NCBI RefSeq assembly: GCF_009901565.1
Contig: NZ_WXEW01000004.1
Span: 682,001 to 746,000, forward strand
Origin: Herbidospora solisilvae
GTDB taxonomy: Bacteria; Actinomycetota; Actinomycetes; Streptosporangiales; Streptosporangiaceae
Reading direction: 5' to 3'
DNA length: 64,000 nucleotides
Of the stretch, positions 44,490 to 53,542 are shown in pieces. Made by a program: the position numbers and the translations under genes. The notes beneath the pieces were generated by a model, which saw only the letters and a list, made by a program, of their open reading frames with translations, did not search any database and was not told the origin of the DNA. Each line of letters opens with the position of its first letter. Position 1 is the first letter of the stretch.

Positions 44490-45409
44490 AGGCTGAACTC
44501 GGCCGTGTCGTCGGAGAGGTCCTCGTCGACGATGTCGGCGGCCTTCCGGACGATGAGGGGGTCGGGGGTGCCGACGATCGTGGTGTCCTTGTCGTCGTAG
44601 TCGAACAGGCTCAGCACGTAACGCATCGCCTCGACGCGCCCGCGCTTCTTGTCGTTGGACTTGATGACCGTCCAGGGGGCGTCGTCGGTGTCGGTGCTGA
44701 CGAACATGCGCTCCTTGGCCTGGGTGTACTCGTCCCACTTGTCGAGGGAGGCGATGTCCATCGGCGAGAGCTTCCACTGGCGCACGGGGTCGACCTGGCG
44801 GATCACGAACCGGGTGCGCTGCTCGGCGCGGGACACCGAGAACCAGAGTTTCACCAGCTTGATGCCGTCGCGGACGAGAAGCTTCTCGACCAGCGGGGCC
44901 TGGATCATGAACTCCTCGTACTGCTCGTCGGTGCAGAAGCCCATGACCCGTTCGACGCCGGCGCGGTTGTACCACGACCGGTCGAACAGGACGATCTCGC
45001 CGGCGGCCGGCATGTGGTTGATGTAGCGCTGGAAGTACCAGGAGGTGCGCTCGCGTTCGCTGGGCTTCTCCAGCGCGACCACGGTGGCGCCACGCGGGTT
45101 CAGGTGCTCCATGAAGCGCTTGATCGTGCCGCCCTTGCCGGCCGCGTCGCGGCCCTCGAACAGGATGACCAGGCGGCCTCCGGTGTCCTTGAGCCAGTAC
45201 TGGAGCTTGAGCAGCTCGATCTGGAGCAGGCGTTTCTCGCGCTCGTAGCTGGGGCGCTCGAGGCGCTGGTCGTAGGGGTAGTGCTCACGCCAGGTGTCGA
45301 CCGGGCTGCCGTCCGAACGCAGCAGCACCGGATCGTCGTCGCCGTCTTCGTCATTGACCCACAACCCCGGGGTGCGGCCCAGGAGGTCCACGACATCGTC
45401 CGCCTTCAT
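44486..45409 (-). CDS. ppk2: Polyphosphate kinase 2
   Basis: 307 residues of the PPK2 family, which moves phosphate between polyphosphate and nucleoside diphosphates. Walker A is FEGRDAAGKGGT, Walker B-like and lid elements are VLFDRSWYNRAGVERVMGF, and basic residues in RQWKLSPMDIASLDKWDEY complete the family signature. Its size and single domain fit class I PPK2 (NDP/NTP). It is convergent with the second protease gene; no phosphate genes adjoin it. Confidence 0.9.
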   Translation of the reverse strand: MKADDVVDLLGRTPGLWVNDEDGDDDPVLLRSDGSPVDTWREHYPYDQRLERPSYEREKRLLQIELLKLQYWLKDTGGRLVILFEGRDAAGKGGTIKRFMEHLNPRGATVVALEKPSERERTSWYFQRYINHMPAAGEIVLFDRSWYNRAGVERVMGFCTDEQYEEFMIQAPLVEKLLVRDGIKLVKLWFSVSRAEQRTRFVIRQVDPVRQWKLSPMDIASLDKWDEYTQAKERMFVSTDTDDAPWTVIKSNDKKRGRVEAMRYVLSLFDYDDKDTTIVGTPDPLIVRKAADIVDEDLSDDTAEFSL

Positions 45410-45475
45410 GGCCGAAGCCTTTACCTAATCAAGGAGACCCAATCCCCTATGCCCGTTTTTGTCACCCAAAATTCG

Positions 45476-46906
45476 TCAGAGCGTCAGGCCCGTAAGGACC
45501 ATCACCTTCTCGTACGTGTAGTCGTCCATTGCCGAACGCAGGCCTTCCCGGCCGACGCCGGAGTCCTTCACGCCGCCGTAGGGCATCTGGTCGGCCCGGT
45601 ACGACGGCACGTCGCCGATGATCACACCGCCCACCTCCAGCTCCCGGTTGGCCTTGAAGGCCAGGTCGAGGCTGCGGGTGAAGACGCCCGCCTGGAGGCC
45701 GTACGCCGAGTCGTTGACCTCGGCGAAGGCCGCGTCGGGGCCGTTGACCCGCTGGACGACCAGGACCGGCCCGAAGACCTCCTCGCGCACGACCTTGGCG
45801 TCCTTGCGCACGTTGGCGAGCACGGTCGGGGCGTAGGTGGCGCCGTCGCGGGCGCCGCCCGCCAGGACCTTCGCGCCGGCGGCGACCGCCTCGTTCACCC
45901 AGGCCTCGACGCGCTCGGCGGCCTCGGCCGAGACGAGCGGCCCGACCTGGGTCTTCTCGTCGGCGGGGTCGCCGGTGACCAGGGCGTTCACGGCCTCGAC
46001 GAGCCTGCCCTCGAAGGCGTCGGCGACGAGTTCGTCGACGATCACCCGCTGGACGGCGATGCAGCTCTGCCCGGCCTGGTAGTTGGAGAACAGCGCGATC
46101 CGGGTCGCGGCCCAGTCGAGGTCGGCGTCGGCCAGCACCACGGCCGCCGCGTTGCCGCCGAGTTCGAGGGTGACGTGCTTGCGGGGGACCTGGTCCATGA
46201 TCGCGTACCCGACGGGGCTGGAGCCGGTGAAGGACACCACCGGCAGGCGCGGGTCGTCGACCAGCGCGGCGGCCCGGTCGTTGGGCACCGGCAGGATCGA
46301 GAACATGCCCTCGGGCAGGTCGGTCTCGGCCAGGATCTCGCCCAGCACCAGCGCCGACAGCGGCGTCTTGGGAGCCGGCTTGACGATCACCGGCGCGCCG
46401 ACCGCGATGGCCGGGGCGACCTTGTGGGCGACCAGGTTGAGCGGGAAGTTGAACGGTGAGATCGCCAGGATCGGCCCGCGCGGCACCCGGGAGACGTAGG
46501 CCATGCGGCCGGTTGCGGCCGCCTCGGTGTCGAGGCGCACCACCTCGCCGCTGAACCGGCGGGTCTCCTCGGCGGCGAAGCGGAAGGTGGAGACCGCCCG
46601 GCTCACCTCTCCCCTGGCCCAGAACATCGGCTTGCCGTTCTCACCGCTGATCAGCCGGGCCAGTTCGTCGGCCCGCTCGGCGATCCGCCGCGACACGTGG
46701 GCGAGCGCCTCGGCCCGCACGTGGATCGGCAGCGCCGCGGCCTGGCGCGCCACGGCGTGGGCGGCGGCCACCGCCTCCTCGACCTGCTCGGGGGTCGGGA
46801 CGGACGTCACCCCGACGGTCCGGCCGTCGTGGGAGTTGGTGACGGTCAGCTCGGCCTCTCCCGTCGCGGGACGGCCGGCGATCCAGAAAGGCATGGCAAC
46901 GCTCAT
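45476..46906 (-). CDS. Aldehyde dehydrogenase, possibly semialdehyde-specific
   Basis: 476-residue NAD(P)-dependent aldehyde dehydrogenase with cofactor segments ISPFNFPLN and KPAPKTPLSA, catalytic Glu in LELGGN and catalytic Cys in YQAGQSCIAVQR. Its position close to gabT, PucR and TetR genes suggests succinate-semialdehyde oxidation after GABA transamination. Its wording also resembles other short-chain semialdehyde or lactaldehyde dehydrogenases, so the substrate is tentative. It is divergent from the TetR gene across a 229-bp region with repeated CCATTGCGG motifs. Confidence 0.8.
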   Translation of the reverse strand: MSVAMPFWIAGRPATGEAELTVTNSHDGRTVGVTSVPTPEQVEEAVAAAHAVARQAAALPIHVRAEALAHVSRRIAERADELARLISGENGKPMFWARGEVSRAVSTFRFAAEETRRFSGEVVRLDTEAAATGRMAYVSRVPRGPILAISPFNFPLNLVAHKVAPAIAVGAPVIVKPAPKTPLSALVLGEILAETDLPEGMFSILPVPNDRAAALVDDPRLPVVSFTGSSPVGYAIMDQVPRKHVTLELGGNAAAVVLADADLDWAATRIALFSNYQAGQSCIAVQRVIVDELVADAFEGRLVEAVNALVTGDPADEKTQVGPLVSAEAAERVEAWVNEAVAAGAKVLAGGARDGATYAPTVLANVRKDAKVVREEVFGPVLVVQRVNGPDAAFAEVNDSAYGLQAGVFTRSLDLAFKANRELEVGGVIIGDVPSYRADQMPYGGVKDSGVGREGLRSAMDDYTYEKVMVLTGLTL

Positions 46907-46977
46907 GCAACCGACGCTATGCCACTATCGTGTAACGGGCCTTACTCCGCATCGCACAATCGGCTGCAATCTTCTGG

Positions 46978-47052
46978 CCATTGCGGACAAGTCCCCATGC
47001 TCCAACCCCATGTCACGGTTGCGCCGCAATTTCGGGATGTTTTCCATTGCGG
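46978..47052. promoter_or_regulatory. Repeated CCATTGCGG operator-like motifs
   Basis: CCATTGCGG occurs at 46978-46986 and 47044-47052; its core in inverse orientation, CCGCAAT, is at 47024-47030, making CCGCAAT-N15-ATTGCGG. The motifs fill the gap between the divergent aldehyde dehydrogenase and TetR genes and are probably bound by that TetR protein. Confidence 0.5.
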
Positions 47053-47135
47053 TGCGGTTTGAACGCTGAGTGGCGTGGTTAAGTCAAGGTTCGGGTCCGA
47101 TGCGAGGGCCCCTTGATGAGAAGGGCTCGTCGCTC

Positions 47136-47765
47136 ATGGCCACGCCGGTCCCGCTCGGATTGCAGGGCGCGTACGCTCTCGGCCAGCGGAGTACCTACGA
47201 CGAGCTGCGCACCAAACTCCTCGACGTCGCCAGCGAACTGCTGATCAGCGCGGGGCCCGAAAGCCTGACCGTGCGGCGCATCGCCGCCGAGGCCGGGTGC
47301 GCCACGACCGTCATCTACACGATGTTCGGCAGCAAAGAGGGCCTGGCCGAGGCGCTCTACCTCGAAGGCTTCGAACGTTTCCGCCGCCGCCTGGCCGCCG
47401 TGCCCGCGCGCACCGACCCGTTCGAATACCTCCAGTCGCTCGGCCCGGCCTACCGCGAGGCGGCGCTGGCCGAACCCGGCTACTACAGCCTCATGTTCGA
47501 GCGGGCCATCCCGGGCTTCGTCCCGTCGGAGCGGGCCCGGACCCTCGCCCGCGCGGCGCTGAACCTGTTCGACCGGGTGATCGCCGACTGCATCTCGGCC
47601 GGCTACCTGACGCCGACCCAGCCCCGCAAGATCGCCGACGCGCTGTGGGCCGCCGCCCAGGGAGCGATATCACTGGAACGTGCCGGTCATCTGCCCGACG
47701 CCCAGACCTACACCGTGGTCACCAACGCCACGATCAACCAGTTCGTGGTGGCGAGGGAACACTGA
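47136..47765 (+). CDS. TetR-family regulator with WHG-type C-terminus
   Basis: 209 residues from ATG 47136; a longer frame exists, but AAGGG lies about 10 nt before this ATG and the protein then starts MATPVPLGLQGAYALG. The helix-turn-helix is SLTVRRIAAEAGCATTVIYTMFGSKEGLAEAL. The C-terminal domain resembles the TetR_C WHG class. It probably controls the divergent aldehyde dehydrogenase gene. Its end overlaps the convergent PucR gene by 32 nt. Confidence 0.82.
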   Translation: MATPVPLGLQGAYALGQRSTYDELRTKLLDVASELLISAGPESLTVRRIAAEAGCATTVIYTMFGSKEGLAEALYLEGFERFRRRLAAVPARTDPFEYLQSLGPAYREAALAEPGYYSLMFERAIPGFVPSERARTLARAALNLFDRVIADCISAGYLTPTQPRKIADALWAAAQGAISLERAGHLPDAQTYTVVTNATINQFVVAREH

Positions 47766-49119
47766 GGGCGATCCACAGTTCAGCTCGCGTGGCCGGGTCG
47801 TCGAGGTCGCGGCCGAGGAGTTCGGCGGCCTTCTTCATGCGGTAGCGCAGGGTGTGCCGGTGCACGCCCAGGCGTTGCGCGGCGGCGTCCCAGTGGCCGT
47901 TGCAGGCCAGGTAGGCCTGGAGGGACTCCCGCAGGTCACCTCGCTGCTCGTCGAGCGGGGCCAGCAACACGTCGGCGTAGGCGCGCACCGCGCCCGCGTC
48001 GAGCAGGCCGAGCAGCCCCTGGCCGGCCAGGTCGGCGAAGCTCAGCTTGCCCCGCCCGGCCCGGTAGGCCCGGACCGCCTGGTCGACGGCCGTCGCGACG
48101 CGGCTCAGCGGGCCGGGGAGGCTGATGCCCACCGGTCCGTCGAGAGCGTCCCGCAGGGCCGGCGCCTCCGGCTCGGCGCAGATCACGACGGTCAGGTCGC
48201 CGTGGGGGGCGTGGAAGGCCCTGATCGGGCCGCTCTCGGCCACTGCAAGGACCACCACGGGATCGTCCGGCAGGGTCACCCCCACGTCGGCCAGGACCTC
48301 GCGGGCCGTCTCGGTCTCCCCCGCGATCAGCAGCCGGAGCACCGCCGAGCGCAGCCGTTCGGGCGCGGCGCCCTGTTCGAGCGCCAGGGTCAGCAGCGAG
48401 GCCGCCGCGTTGACGATCGTGTGGGCGATCGGCGTGAACGGATGCCCCGCGCCGACCGCGAAGAAGCCGCGCCCGCCGAGCGGCTGGACCACGACGTTCT
48501 CCTCGGGCCCCGCCAGCGCCACGGCCGCCGCGCCGCTCCTGAGCCGGGCGAACTCGCTGCGCAGCCCGGCGGCGCGCTCCTCCGCCTCGGGCGGGGTGGC
48601 GTGCCGGACCGTGCCGGTCTCGTCGAGCAGCACCACCCAGCCGCCGAGCTCCCTGGCCAGCCGGTCGGCCACCGAGGCCGCGCCGTCGCCCCGCAGGGCG
48701 GCCCTGGTCAGGCGGCCCTGGGCCTCGAAGGCCCCGGTGATCTCCTCGTAGTGTTCGGCGGCCAGCAGGTCGCTGACGGTCTTCCCGATGGCGATGAAGG
48801 GCGTCTCCCTGGCCACCTCGACCAGCGGCAACCCGGCGTCGGCCGCCGCCGCGACCAGCTCGTCGGGCACCCGCGCGTGGCTGAGGCCGATGCCGAACCC
48901 CAGGCCCGCGACGCCGCGGTCCACGAGCCGGGTGATGTACGGTCGCCACGAGGCCGTCCGCATCCCGGTGGTGAGCACCAGCTCGTCGCCCTCCAGGAAC
49001 GGCGTTGGGTCCTCCAGCTCGCTCACCGCGACCCAGCGCACCGGGCGGTCGAGCGCGGCCCGTCCGGCCAGCACCCGCAGCCCGGCCATGCCGGTGACCC
49101 TGCGCAGGGACGGCGCCAC
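47734..49119 (-). CDS. PucR-family regulator (GABA locus)
   Basis: 461 residues. The N-terminal PucR ligand domain (VRWVAVSELEDPTPFLEGDELVLTTG) is followed by a GGDEF-like CdaR middle region and a C-terminal helix-turn-helix (HWDAAAQRLGVHRHTLRYRMKKAAELLGRDL). PucR proteins sense purine or amino-acid-type catabolites; here the regulator is divergent from gabT across 99 bp, so GABA or a related omega-amino acid is the likely signal. The start is a GTG (MAPSLRRVTG). Confidence 0.86.
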   Translation of the reverse strand: MAPSLRRVTGMAGLRVLAGRAALDRPVRWVAVSELEDPTPFLEGDELVLTTGMRTASWRPYITRLVDRGVAGLGFGIGLSHARVPDELVAAAADAGLPLVEVARETPFIAIGKTVSDLLAAEHYEEITGAFEAQGRLTRAALRGDGAASVADRLARELGGWVVLLDETGTVRHATPPEAEERAAGLRSEFARLRSGAAAVALAGPEENVVVQPLGGRGFFAVGAGHPFTPIAHTIVNAAASLLTLALEQGAAPERLRSAVLRLLIAGETETAREVLADVGVTLPDDPVVVLAVAESGPIRAFHAPHGDLTVVICAEPEAPALRDALDGPVGISLPGPLSRVATAVDQAVRAYRAGRGKLSFADLAGQGLLGLLDAGAVRAYADVLLAPLDEQRGDLRESLQAYLACNGHWDAAAQRLGVHRHTLRYRMKKAAELLGRDLDDPATRAELWIALSVPSPPRTG

Positions 49120-49205
49120 CTATCGGCCCCCTTATTGTCCATTCCGGCACGTGGCGAACCCCGATTCTGCCACGTCGGAGCATCGAGACTTCGCACCGGG
49201 GGACG

Positions 49206-49211
49206 TAACGT
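49206..49211 (+). promoter_or_regulatory. Leaderless -10 box of gabT
   Basis: TAACGT ends 7 nt before the gabT ATG. With no ribosome-binding site visible, the gabT message is probably leaderless. Confidence 0.5.
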
Positions 49212-49218
49212 CGACCAC

Positions 49219-50565
49219 ATGACCACTACAGCCCACGGCGGCCCGGGGCTTCCCCAGGAGCGCCGCCTCGTCACCGAGATCCCCGGCCCCAAGTCGCGCG
49301 AGATGTTCACGCGCAAGCAGTCGGCGGTGCCCGCCGGCGTGGGCACCACTCTGCCGGTCTTCGTGACGAAGGCCGGTGGCGGCGTGCTGGTCGACGCCGA
49401 CGGCAACTCCCTGATCGACTTCGGTTCGGGCATCGCCGTCACCAACGTCGGCAACGCCGCCCCCAAGGTGGTCGAGCGGGTCCGCAACCAGGTGGCCGAC
49501 TTCACCCACACCTGCTTCATGATCACGCCGTACGAGTCGTACGTCGCCGTCTGCGAGAAGCTGAACGCGATCACCCCGGGTGACCACGAGAAGCGCACGT
49601 TCCTGGTCAACAGCGGCGCCGAGGCGGTGGAGAACGCCGTCAAGGTGGCCCGCCTGGCGACCGGCCGCCCGGCGGTGGTCGCCTTCGACCACGGCTACCA
49701 CGGCCGCACCCTGCTGACCATGACGCTGACGGCGAAGAACATGCCGTACAAGCAGGGCTTCGGGCCCTACGCCCCCGAGGTCTACCGCATGCCGCTCGCC
49801 TACCCCTTCCGGTGGCCGGGCGAGAACGTGGCCGAGGAGGCCGCCGCGCAGGCGATCGACCAGATCACCAAGCAGATCGGCGCCGAGAACGTGGCCGCGG
49901 TGATCATCGAGCCGATCGCCGGCGAGGGCGGCTTCATCGTGCCGGCCAAGGGCTTCCTGCCGCGGATCGCGGAGTTCTGCAAGGCCAACGGCATCGTCTT
50001 CATCGCCGACGAGATCCAGACCGGCTTCGCCCGCACCGGCCAGATGTTCGCCTGCGAGGACGAGGGCATCGTGCCCGACATCATCACCACGGCCAAGGGC
50101 ATCGCGGGCGGCCTCCCGCTGGCCGCCGTGACCGGCCGGGCCGAGCTCATGGACGCCGTGCACGCCGGCGGCCTGGGCGGCACCTACGGCGGCAACCCGC
50201 TGGCCTGCGAGGCGGCTCTGGGCGTGCTGGAGACGATCGAGGAGGAGGGCCTGGTCGAGCGGGCCCGCGCGATCGGCGAGGTGATGCTGCCGCGCCTGCG
50301 CGGCCTCCAGGAGCGGTTCGGGATCATCGGGGACGTCCGGGGCCGGGGCGCGATGACGGCGATCGAGCTGGTCGTCCCGGGGACGAAGGACCCGAACCCG
50401 GCCGCGGCGTCGGAGATCGCCAAGCGCTGCCACGCCGAGGGGCTCGTGGTGCTGACCGCCGGCACCTACGGCAATGTGCTCCGGTTCCTCCCGCCGTTGG
50501 TGATTCCGGACCACCTGCTGGAGGAGGGTTTGACCATCCTCGAGAAAACCGTCAGCGAGGTGTGA
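49219..50565 (+). CDS. gabT: 4-aminobutyrate transaminase
   Basis: 448-residue class III PLP aminotransferase. It converts GABA and 2-oxoglutarate to succinate semialdehyde and glutamate. The PLP region NSGAEAVENAVKVAR, the acidic segment IADEIQTGFARTG, the Schiff-base Lys in TTAKGIAGGLPLAAV and GGTYGGNPLACEAAL are all present and fit GabT better than ornithine transaminase. It follows a divergent PucR gene and is closed by a strong terminator. With PuuB and PatD at 9-12 kb it would complete polyamine breakdown. Confidence 0.9.
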   Translation: MTTTAHGGPGLPQERRLVTEIPGPKSREMFTRKQSAVPAGVGTTLPVFVTKAGGGVLVDADGNSLIDFGSGIAVTNVGNAAPKVVERVRNQVADFTHTCFMITPYESYVAVCEKLNAITPGDHEKRTFLVNSGAEAVENAVKVARLATGRPAVVAFDHGYHGRTLLTMTLTAKNMPYKQGFGPYAPEVYRMPLAYPFRWPGENVAEEAAAQAIDQITKQIGAENVAAVIIEPIAGEGGFIVPAKGFLPRIAEFCKANGIVFIADEIQTGFARTGQMFACEDEGIVPDIITTAKGIAGGLPLAAVTGRAELMDAVHAGGLGGTYGGNPLACEAALGVLETIEEEGLVERARAIGEVMLPRLRGLQERFGIIGDVRGRGAMTAIELVVPGTKDPNPAAASEIAKRCHAEGLVVLTAGTYGNVLRFLPPLVIPDHLLEEGLTILEKTVSEV

Positions 50566-50573
50566 TTCACCCC

Positions 50574-50610
50574 AAAAAGGGCACCCGGCTTGTTGCCGAG
50601 TGCCCTTTTT
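50574..50610. terminator. Intrinsic terminator after gabT
   Basis: AAAAAGGGCAC...GTGCCCTTTTT: an A/T-flanked stem with one internal mismatch and a 5-nt loop, 9 bp after the gabT stop. The strongest classical terminator in the window, likely active in both directions. Confidence 0.9.
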
Positions 50611-50729
50611 GTTGTTGTTCGACCCGTCGGATGTCAGTCATTTAACCCTGACTTGGCGTCGTGCTGGTCGATCACACCAGGTAGTCGCGTTATAACGGTT
50701 CCGACACATGACCGAGGAGGCGGACAGGT

Positions 50730-50960
50730 TTGCTGACGTTCGACCCGGCAGGTCTCACCTCGCTCCAGCGCGACGGAGACGCCTGTGTGGTCTGCCACAA
50801 GAAATGGCCTCGCCCCCGCGTCCGAGTCGGCCGGTTGCCCGACGACACCACCGTCCACGCGTGTGACGAGTGCGCCGAAGCCCTGTTGCCGGTCGTGCCC
50901 AGACGCCGTGAGCGACAGCTCACTGCTCGCGGAGCGCCCAAGGAGAGCCGTAGTCGTTGA
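50730..50960 (+). CDS. Small protein with two CxxC pairs
   Basis: 76 residues starting at a TTG with AGGAGG about 9 nt upstream. Two cysteine pairs (DACVVCHKKWPRP and HACDECAEALL) suggest a single zinc-knuckle or rubredoxin-like site; the tail is basic. Similar short proteins occur widely in actinomycetes without known function. The last 41 nt overlap the convergent saccharopine-dehydrogenase-family gene, the largest overlap in the window. Confidence 0.7.
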   Translation: MLTFDPAGLTSLQRDGDACVVCHKKWPRPRVRVGRLPDDTTVHACDECAEALLPVVPRRRERQLTARGAPKESRSR

Positions 50961-52122
50961 GCAGGTCGAGGAACGGCACCGCGTCGAAGGCCTCCGGGCC
51001 GAGCACGCCCTTGCCCTTCCACACCCCGTTGGCGAGCAGTTCCAGCGCGACGACCGGGTGCACCGCGGTCTGCCACACGACGGCCTGACAACCGTACTCA
51101 CGCATCGACCACTCGTTGTCGACCACGTGGTAGAGGTAGACCTCGCGCGCCCGGCCGTCCTTGCCGACGCCCTTGACCCAGGTGCCGGCGCAGGTCTTGC
51201 CGCGCATGCGGTCGCCGAGGGTCGAGGGGTCGGGCAGCGAGGCGGCCACGACGTCGCGGGGTGACACGTCCAGGCCCTTCACCTTCACGGTGCCGGGCGA
51301 GTCGAGGCCGAGCTTGCGCAGCGTCTTCAGGACCTCGATGAACTCGTTGCCGAGGCCGTACTTGAAGGTCACGCGGCGGGTGTCGACCCACCGGGGCACC
51401 AGCAGCACCTCTTCGTGCTCGACGTTCACGCACTCCACCGGGCCGATGCCCTCGGGGAAGTCGAACACCTCCGGCTCGCTGAACGGCTCGGTGGTGTGCC
51501 AGCGGCCGTCCTCCCAGACGATCGGGGGGTTCAGGCACTCCTCGATGGTGGTCCAGATGGAGAAGGTCGGGGCGAAGTCGTAGCCGTCGACGCGCAGGTT
51601 GGAGCCGTCACGGATGCCGATCTCCTCGATGGTCTCGAAGAGGTGGTCGGCGGCGTAGCGGGCGAACACGTCGGCCAGGCCGGGCTCGACGCCCATGCCC
51701 ACGAGGGCGAGCTGGTCGCGCTCCTCCCACTTGCCGGCGAGGGCGAACTGGTCGTCGCCGAGCTTCACGCCGGGCACTTCGTAGGGGCGCTGGGGGTGGC
51801 GGGCGCTGAGCGACATCGCCATGTCGAGGTAGGTCACTCCGGCGTTCAGCGCGGCCGTGAACAGCGGCATGTCGAAGCGCGGGTCGACGGCGTTGAACAG
51901 CACGTCGCACTCGTGGGCCCGCAGGGCCGCCTCGACCTCGGCCGCGTTCGAGGCGTCGAGTCCGATCGCCGAGAAACGGGGGTCTTCGATCCGGGCACAT
52001 GCGGAAACGGCCCGGTTCACGTCGTAATCGGCAACAACGATGTGGTCGTAGAAACTGCGCCGGGAGGCGATGGCCACCATGGCCGAACCCACGCCACCAG
52101 CGCCGACAAGGAGGATCCGCAT
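50920..52122 (-). CDS. Saccharopine dehydrogenase-family oxidoreductase
   Basis: 400 residues. The N-terminal Rossmann fold is MRILLVGAGGVGSAMVAIA; DVLFNAVDPRFDMPLF and GVEPGLADVFARYAADHLF are family blocks of saccharopine and carboxynorspermidine dehydrogenases. The start is set at ATG 52122, where the conserved MRILLVGAGG begins; an in-frame ATG at 52155 would add 11 residues. Neither has a clear ribosome site. Context (gabT, PotD-like protein) fits amine or polyamine metabolism, but the reaction is not certain. Confidence 0.82.
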   Translation of the reverse strand: MRILLVGAGGVGSAMVAIASRRSFYDHIVVADYDVNRAVSACARIEDPRFSAIGLDASNAAEVEAALRAHECDVLFNAVDPRFDMPLFTAALNAGVTYLDMAMSLSARHPQRPYEVPGVKLGDDQFALAGKWEERDQLALVGMGVEPGLADVFARYAADHLFETIEEIGIRDGSNLRVDGYDFAPTFSIWTTIEECLNPPIVWEDGRWHTTEPFSEPEVFDFPEGIGPVECVNVEHEEVLLVPRWVDTRRVTFKYGLGNEFIEVLKTLRKLGLDSPGTVKVKGLDVSPRDVVAASLPDPSTLGDRMRGKTCAGTWVKGVGKDGRAREVYLYHVVDNEWSMREYGCQAVVWQTAVHPVVALELLANGVWKGKGVLGPEAFDAVPFLDLLNDYGSPWALREQ

Positions 52123-52206
52123 GGAGAGCAGGCTAACAGCTGACTGACTGACCATTCAATAAGATGGGCGAATTCGACTGGTCCACCAATCAGCGAACTG
52201 ACGGCC

Positions 52207-53376
52207 CTACTCCTCCTTGAGGGAGTCCCAGGCCTTGATCCAGTCTTCGTAGGCGGTGCACGCCCCCGCCTCGCCGCCGCAGTCGAGGGCCGGGAAGGTG
52301 GCGAACACCACACCCTTGTCCCGGTGCTCGTCGCACAACCTCTCGACGCGGTCCTGCTTGACGGCCTCGCCGGGCGGGGGGTCGTCAGAGATCTTGTACG
52401 TGCACGCCTTCGGGTTCGCCGGAGCGGTGCCCGTCCACCACGCGACCTCGCGCTGCACGTCGGGCCGCACCGACCATTCGAGCCAGCTCTCGGCGCACGA
52501 GGGATGGGCCGCCCGCGCGGAGACCATCCACGACATGACCCAGCCGGTGGCCGGGCCCGCGGCCCGGGTGACGTCGAGCCCCGCCTCGGCCATGCCGCCC
52601 AGCACGTAGGGCGTGGACTGGGCCATCGTCGCCCCGCCCGCGAACCCCTCGATCACCTGGATCGGGTCGCGCCAGTAGGACCGGCCGTCCTTCTTCTTCT
52701 CCAGCAGCGCCACGGCCTCACTGAGCTGCGCCGGGCTGAGCTGGTAGGGGTTGTCGAAGCCGAGCGACAGGGCGGCGTCGGCGATGGTCAGCGGGGTGTC
52801 GCGGAGCAGCACCGGCCCGTCGGCGTCGAAGACCGACCCCTTCGCGCCGTCCTTCACCGCCACGACGGTGGTGTCCCACACGTAGGGCACGCCGTGGTCG
52901 CCGACCAGTTCGCGCGTCCACTTCGGCAGCCCGGAGTATCCGGCGACCTTCCCGGTGTCGATCCGGGCCGCGCCCCCGTCGGCCACCAGCTTCCCGGCCA
53001 GGTCGGGCCCGGCCGCCACGACGTCGAAGGTGTCGACGTTGACGGGGTTGCCGGCGACGTACTCCCACGGCCGGTAGGTCACCCGGCAGCCGCTCTCACG
53101 CTCGAACGGCGCGACCCAGTTGACCTTCCGGTCGTTGCCGCCCCACTCGACGAAGCCCCGGGGCGCCAGGACGGTGAGCGCGCCCTCACCGCCGCCGGAC
53201 GCGGTCGGCGACGGCGAGGCGCTGCGCGACGGCGACGGGGTGGCGGACGGCGTCTTCGACGCCGCGTTCGCGGAGGCGGAGGAGGACGGGGCGGGCGCGG
53301 AGGCGACCTGCTGACCACACGCGGCCAGCAGCAGAACGGCGGCCCCGGCGAGGGCGGTGAGACGACGCGACGCCAA
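52207..53376 (-). CDS. PotD-like solute-binding lipoprotein
   Basis: 389 residues. It starts at a TTG with GGAGG just upstream; the signal peptide ends in lipobox LAAC, followed by a Ser/Pro/Ala-rich spacer of about 45 residues. The mature domain resembles spermidine/putrescine-binding proteins (TVLAPRGFVEWGG, VPYVWDTTVVAV, GWVMSWMVSARAAHPSCAESWLEW). No permease or ATPase gene adjoins it. PotABC at 12.6-15.3 kb lacks a binding protein, so this may be its partner. The gene is co-directional with the downstream saccharopine-dehydrogenase-family gene. Confidence 0.8.
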   Translation of the reverse strand: MASRRLTALAGAAVLLLAACGQQVASAPAPSSSASANAASKTPSATPSPSRSASPSPTASGGGEGALTVLAPRGFVEWGGNDRKVNWVAPFERESGCRVTYRPWEYVAGNPVNVDTFDVVAAGPDLAGKLVADGGAARIDTGKVAGYSGLPKWTRELVGDHGVPYVWDTTVVAVKDGAKGSVFDADGPVLLRDTPLTIADAALSLGFDNPYQLSPAQLSEAVALLEKKKDGRSYWRDPIQVIEGFAGGATMAQSTPYVLGGMAEAGLDVTRAAGPATGWVMSWMVSARAAHPSCAESWLEWSVRPDVQREVAWWTGTAPANPKACTYKISDDPPPGEAVKQDRVERLCDEHRDKGVVFATFPALDCGGEAGACTAYEDWIKAWDSLKEE

Positions 53377-53542
53377 CGATCCTCCACGGCCTGGAACCGG
53401 ACTCCCCGGAAGCCTACTCGCAGGTCCTAGGACCAATATCCGAGTGAGTTCTGTCGGCGGGCGTCCGTAGAGTCGAGCCCATGAGCTCCACCCTGTTCCC
53501 GTCACCCTGCTCCACCGGCGCCGTCCATCGGCGGCCCCTCGC

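Noticed and set aside
44073..44975. Minus-strand frame continuing through the protease/PPK2 junction
   Set aside because: It runs in the wrong frame through PPK2 and antisense to the protease; no domain is recognisable.
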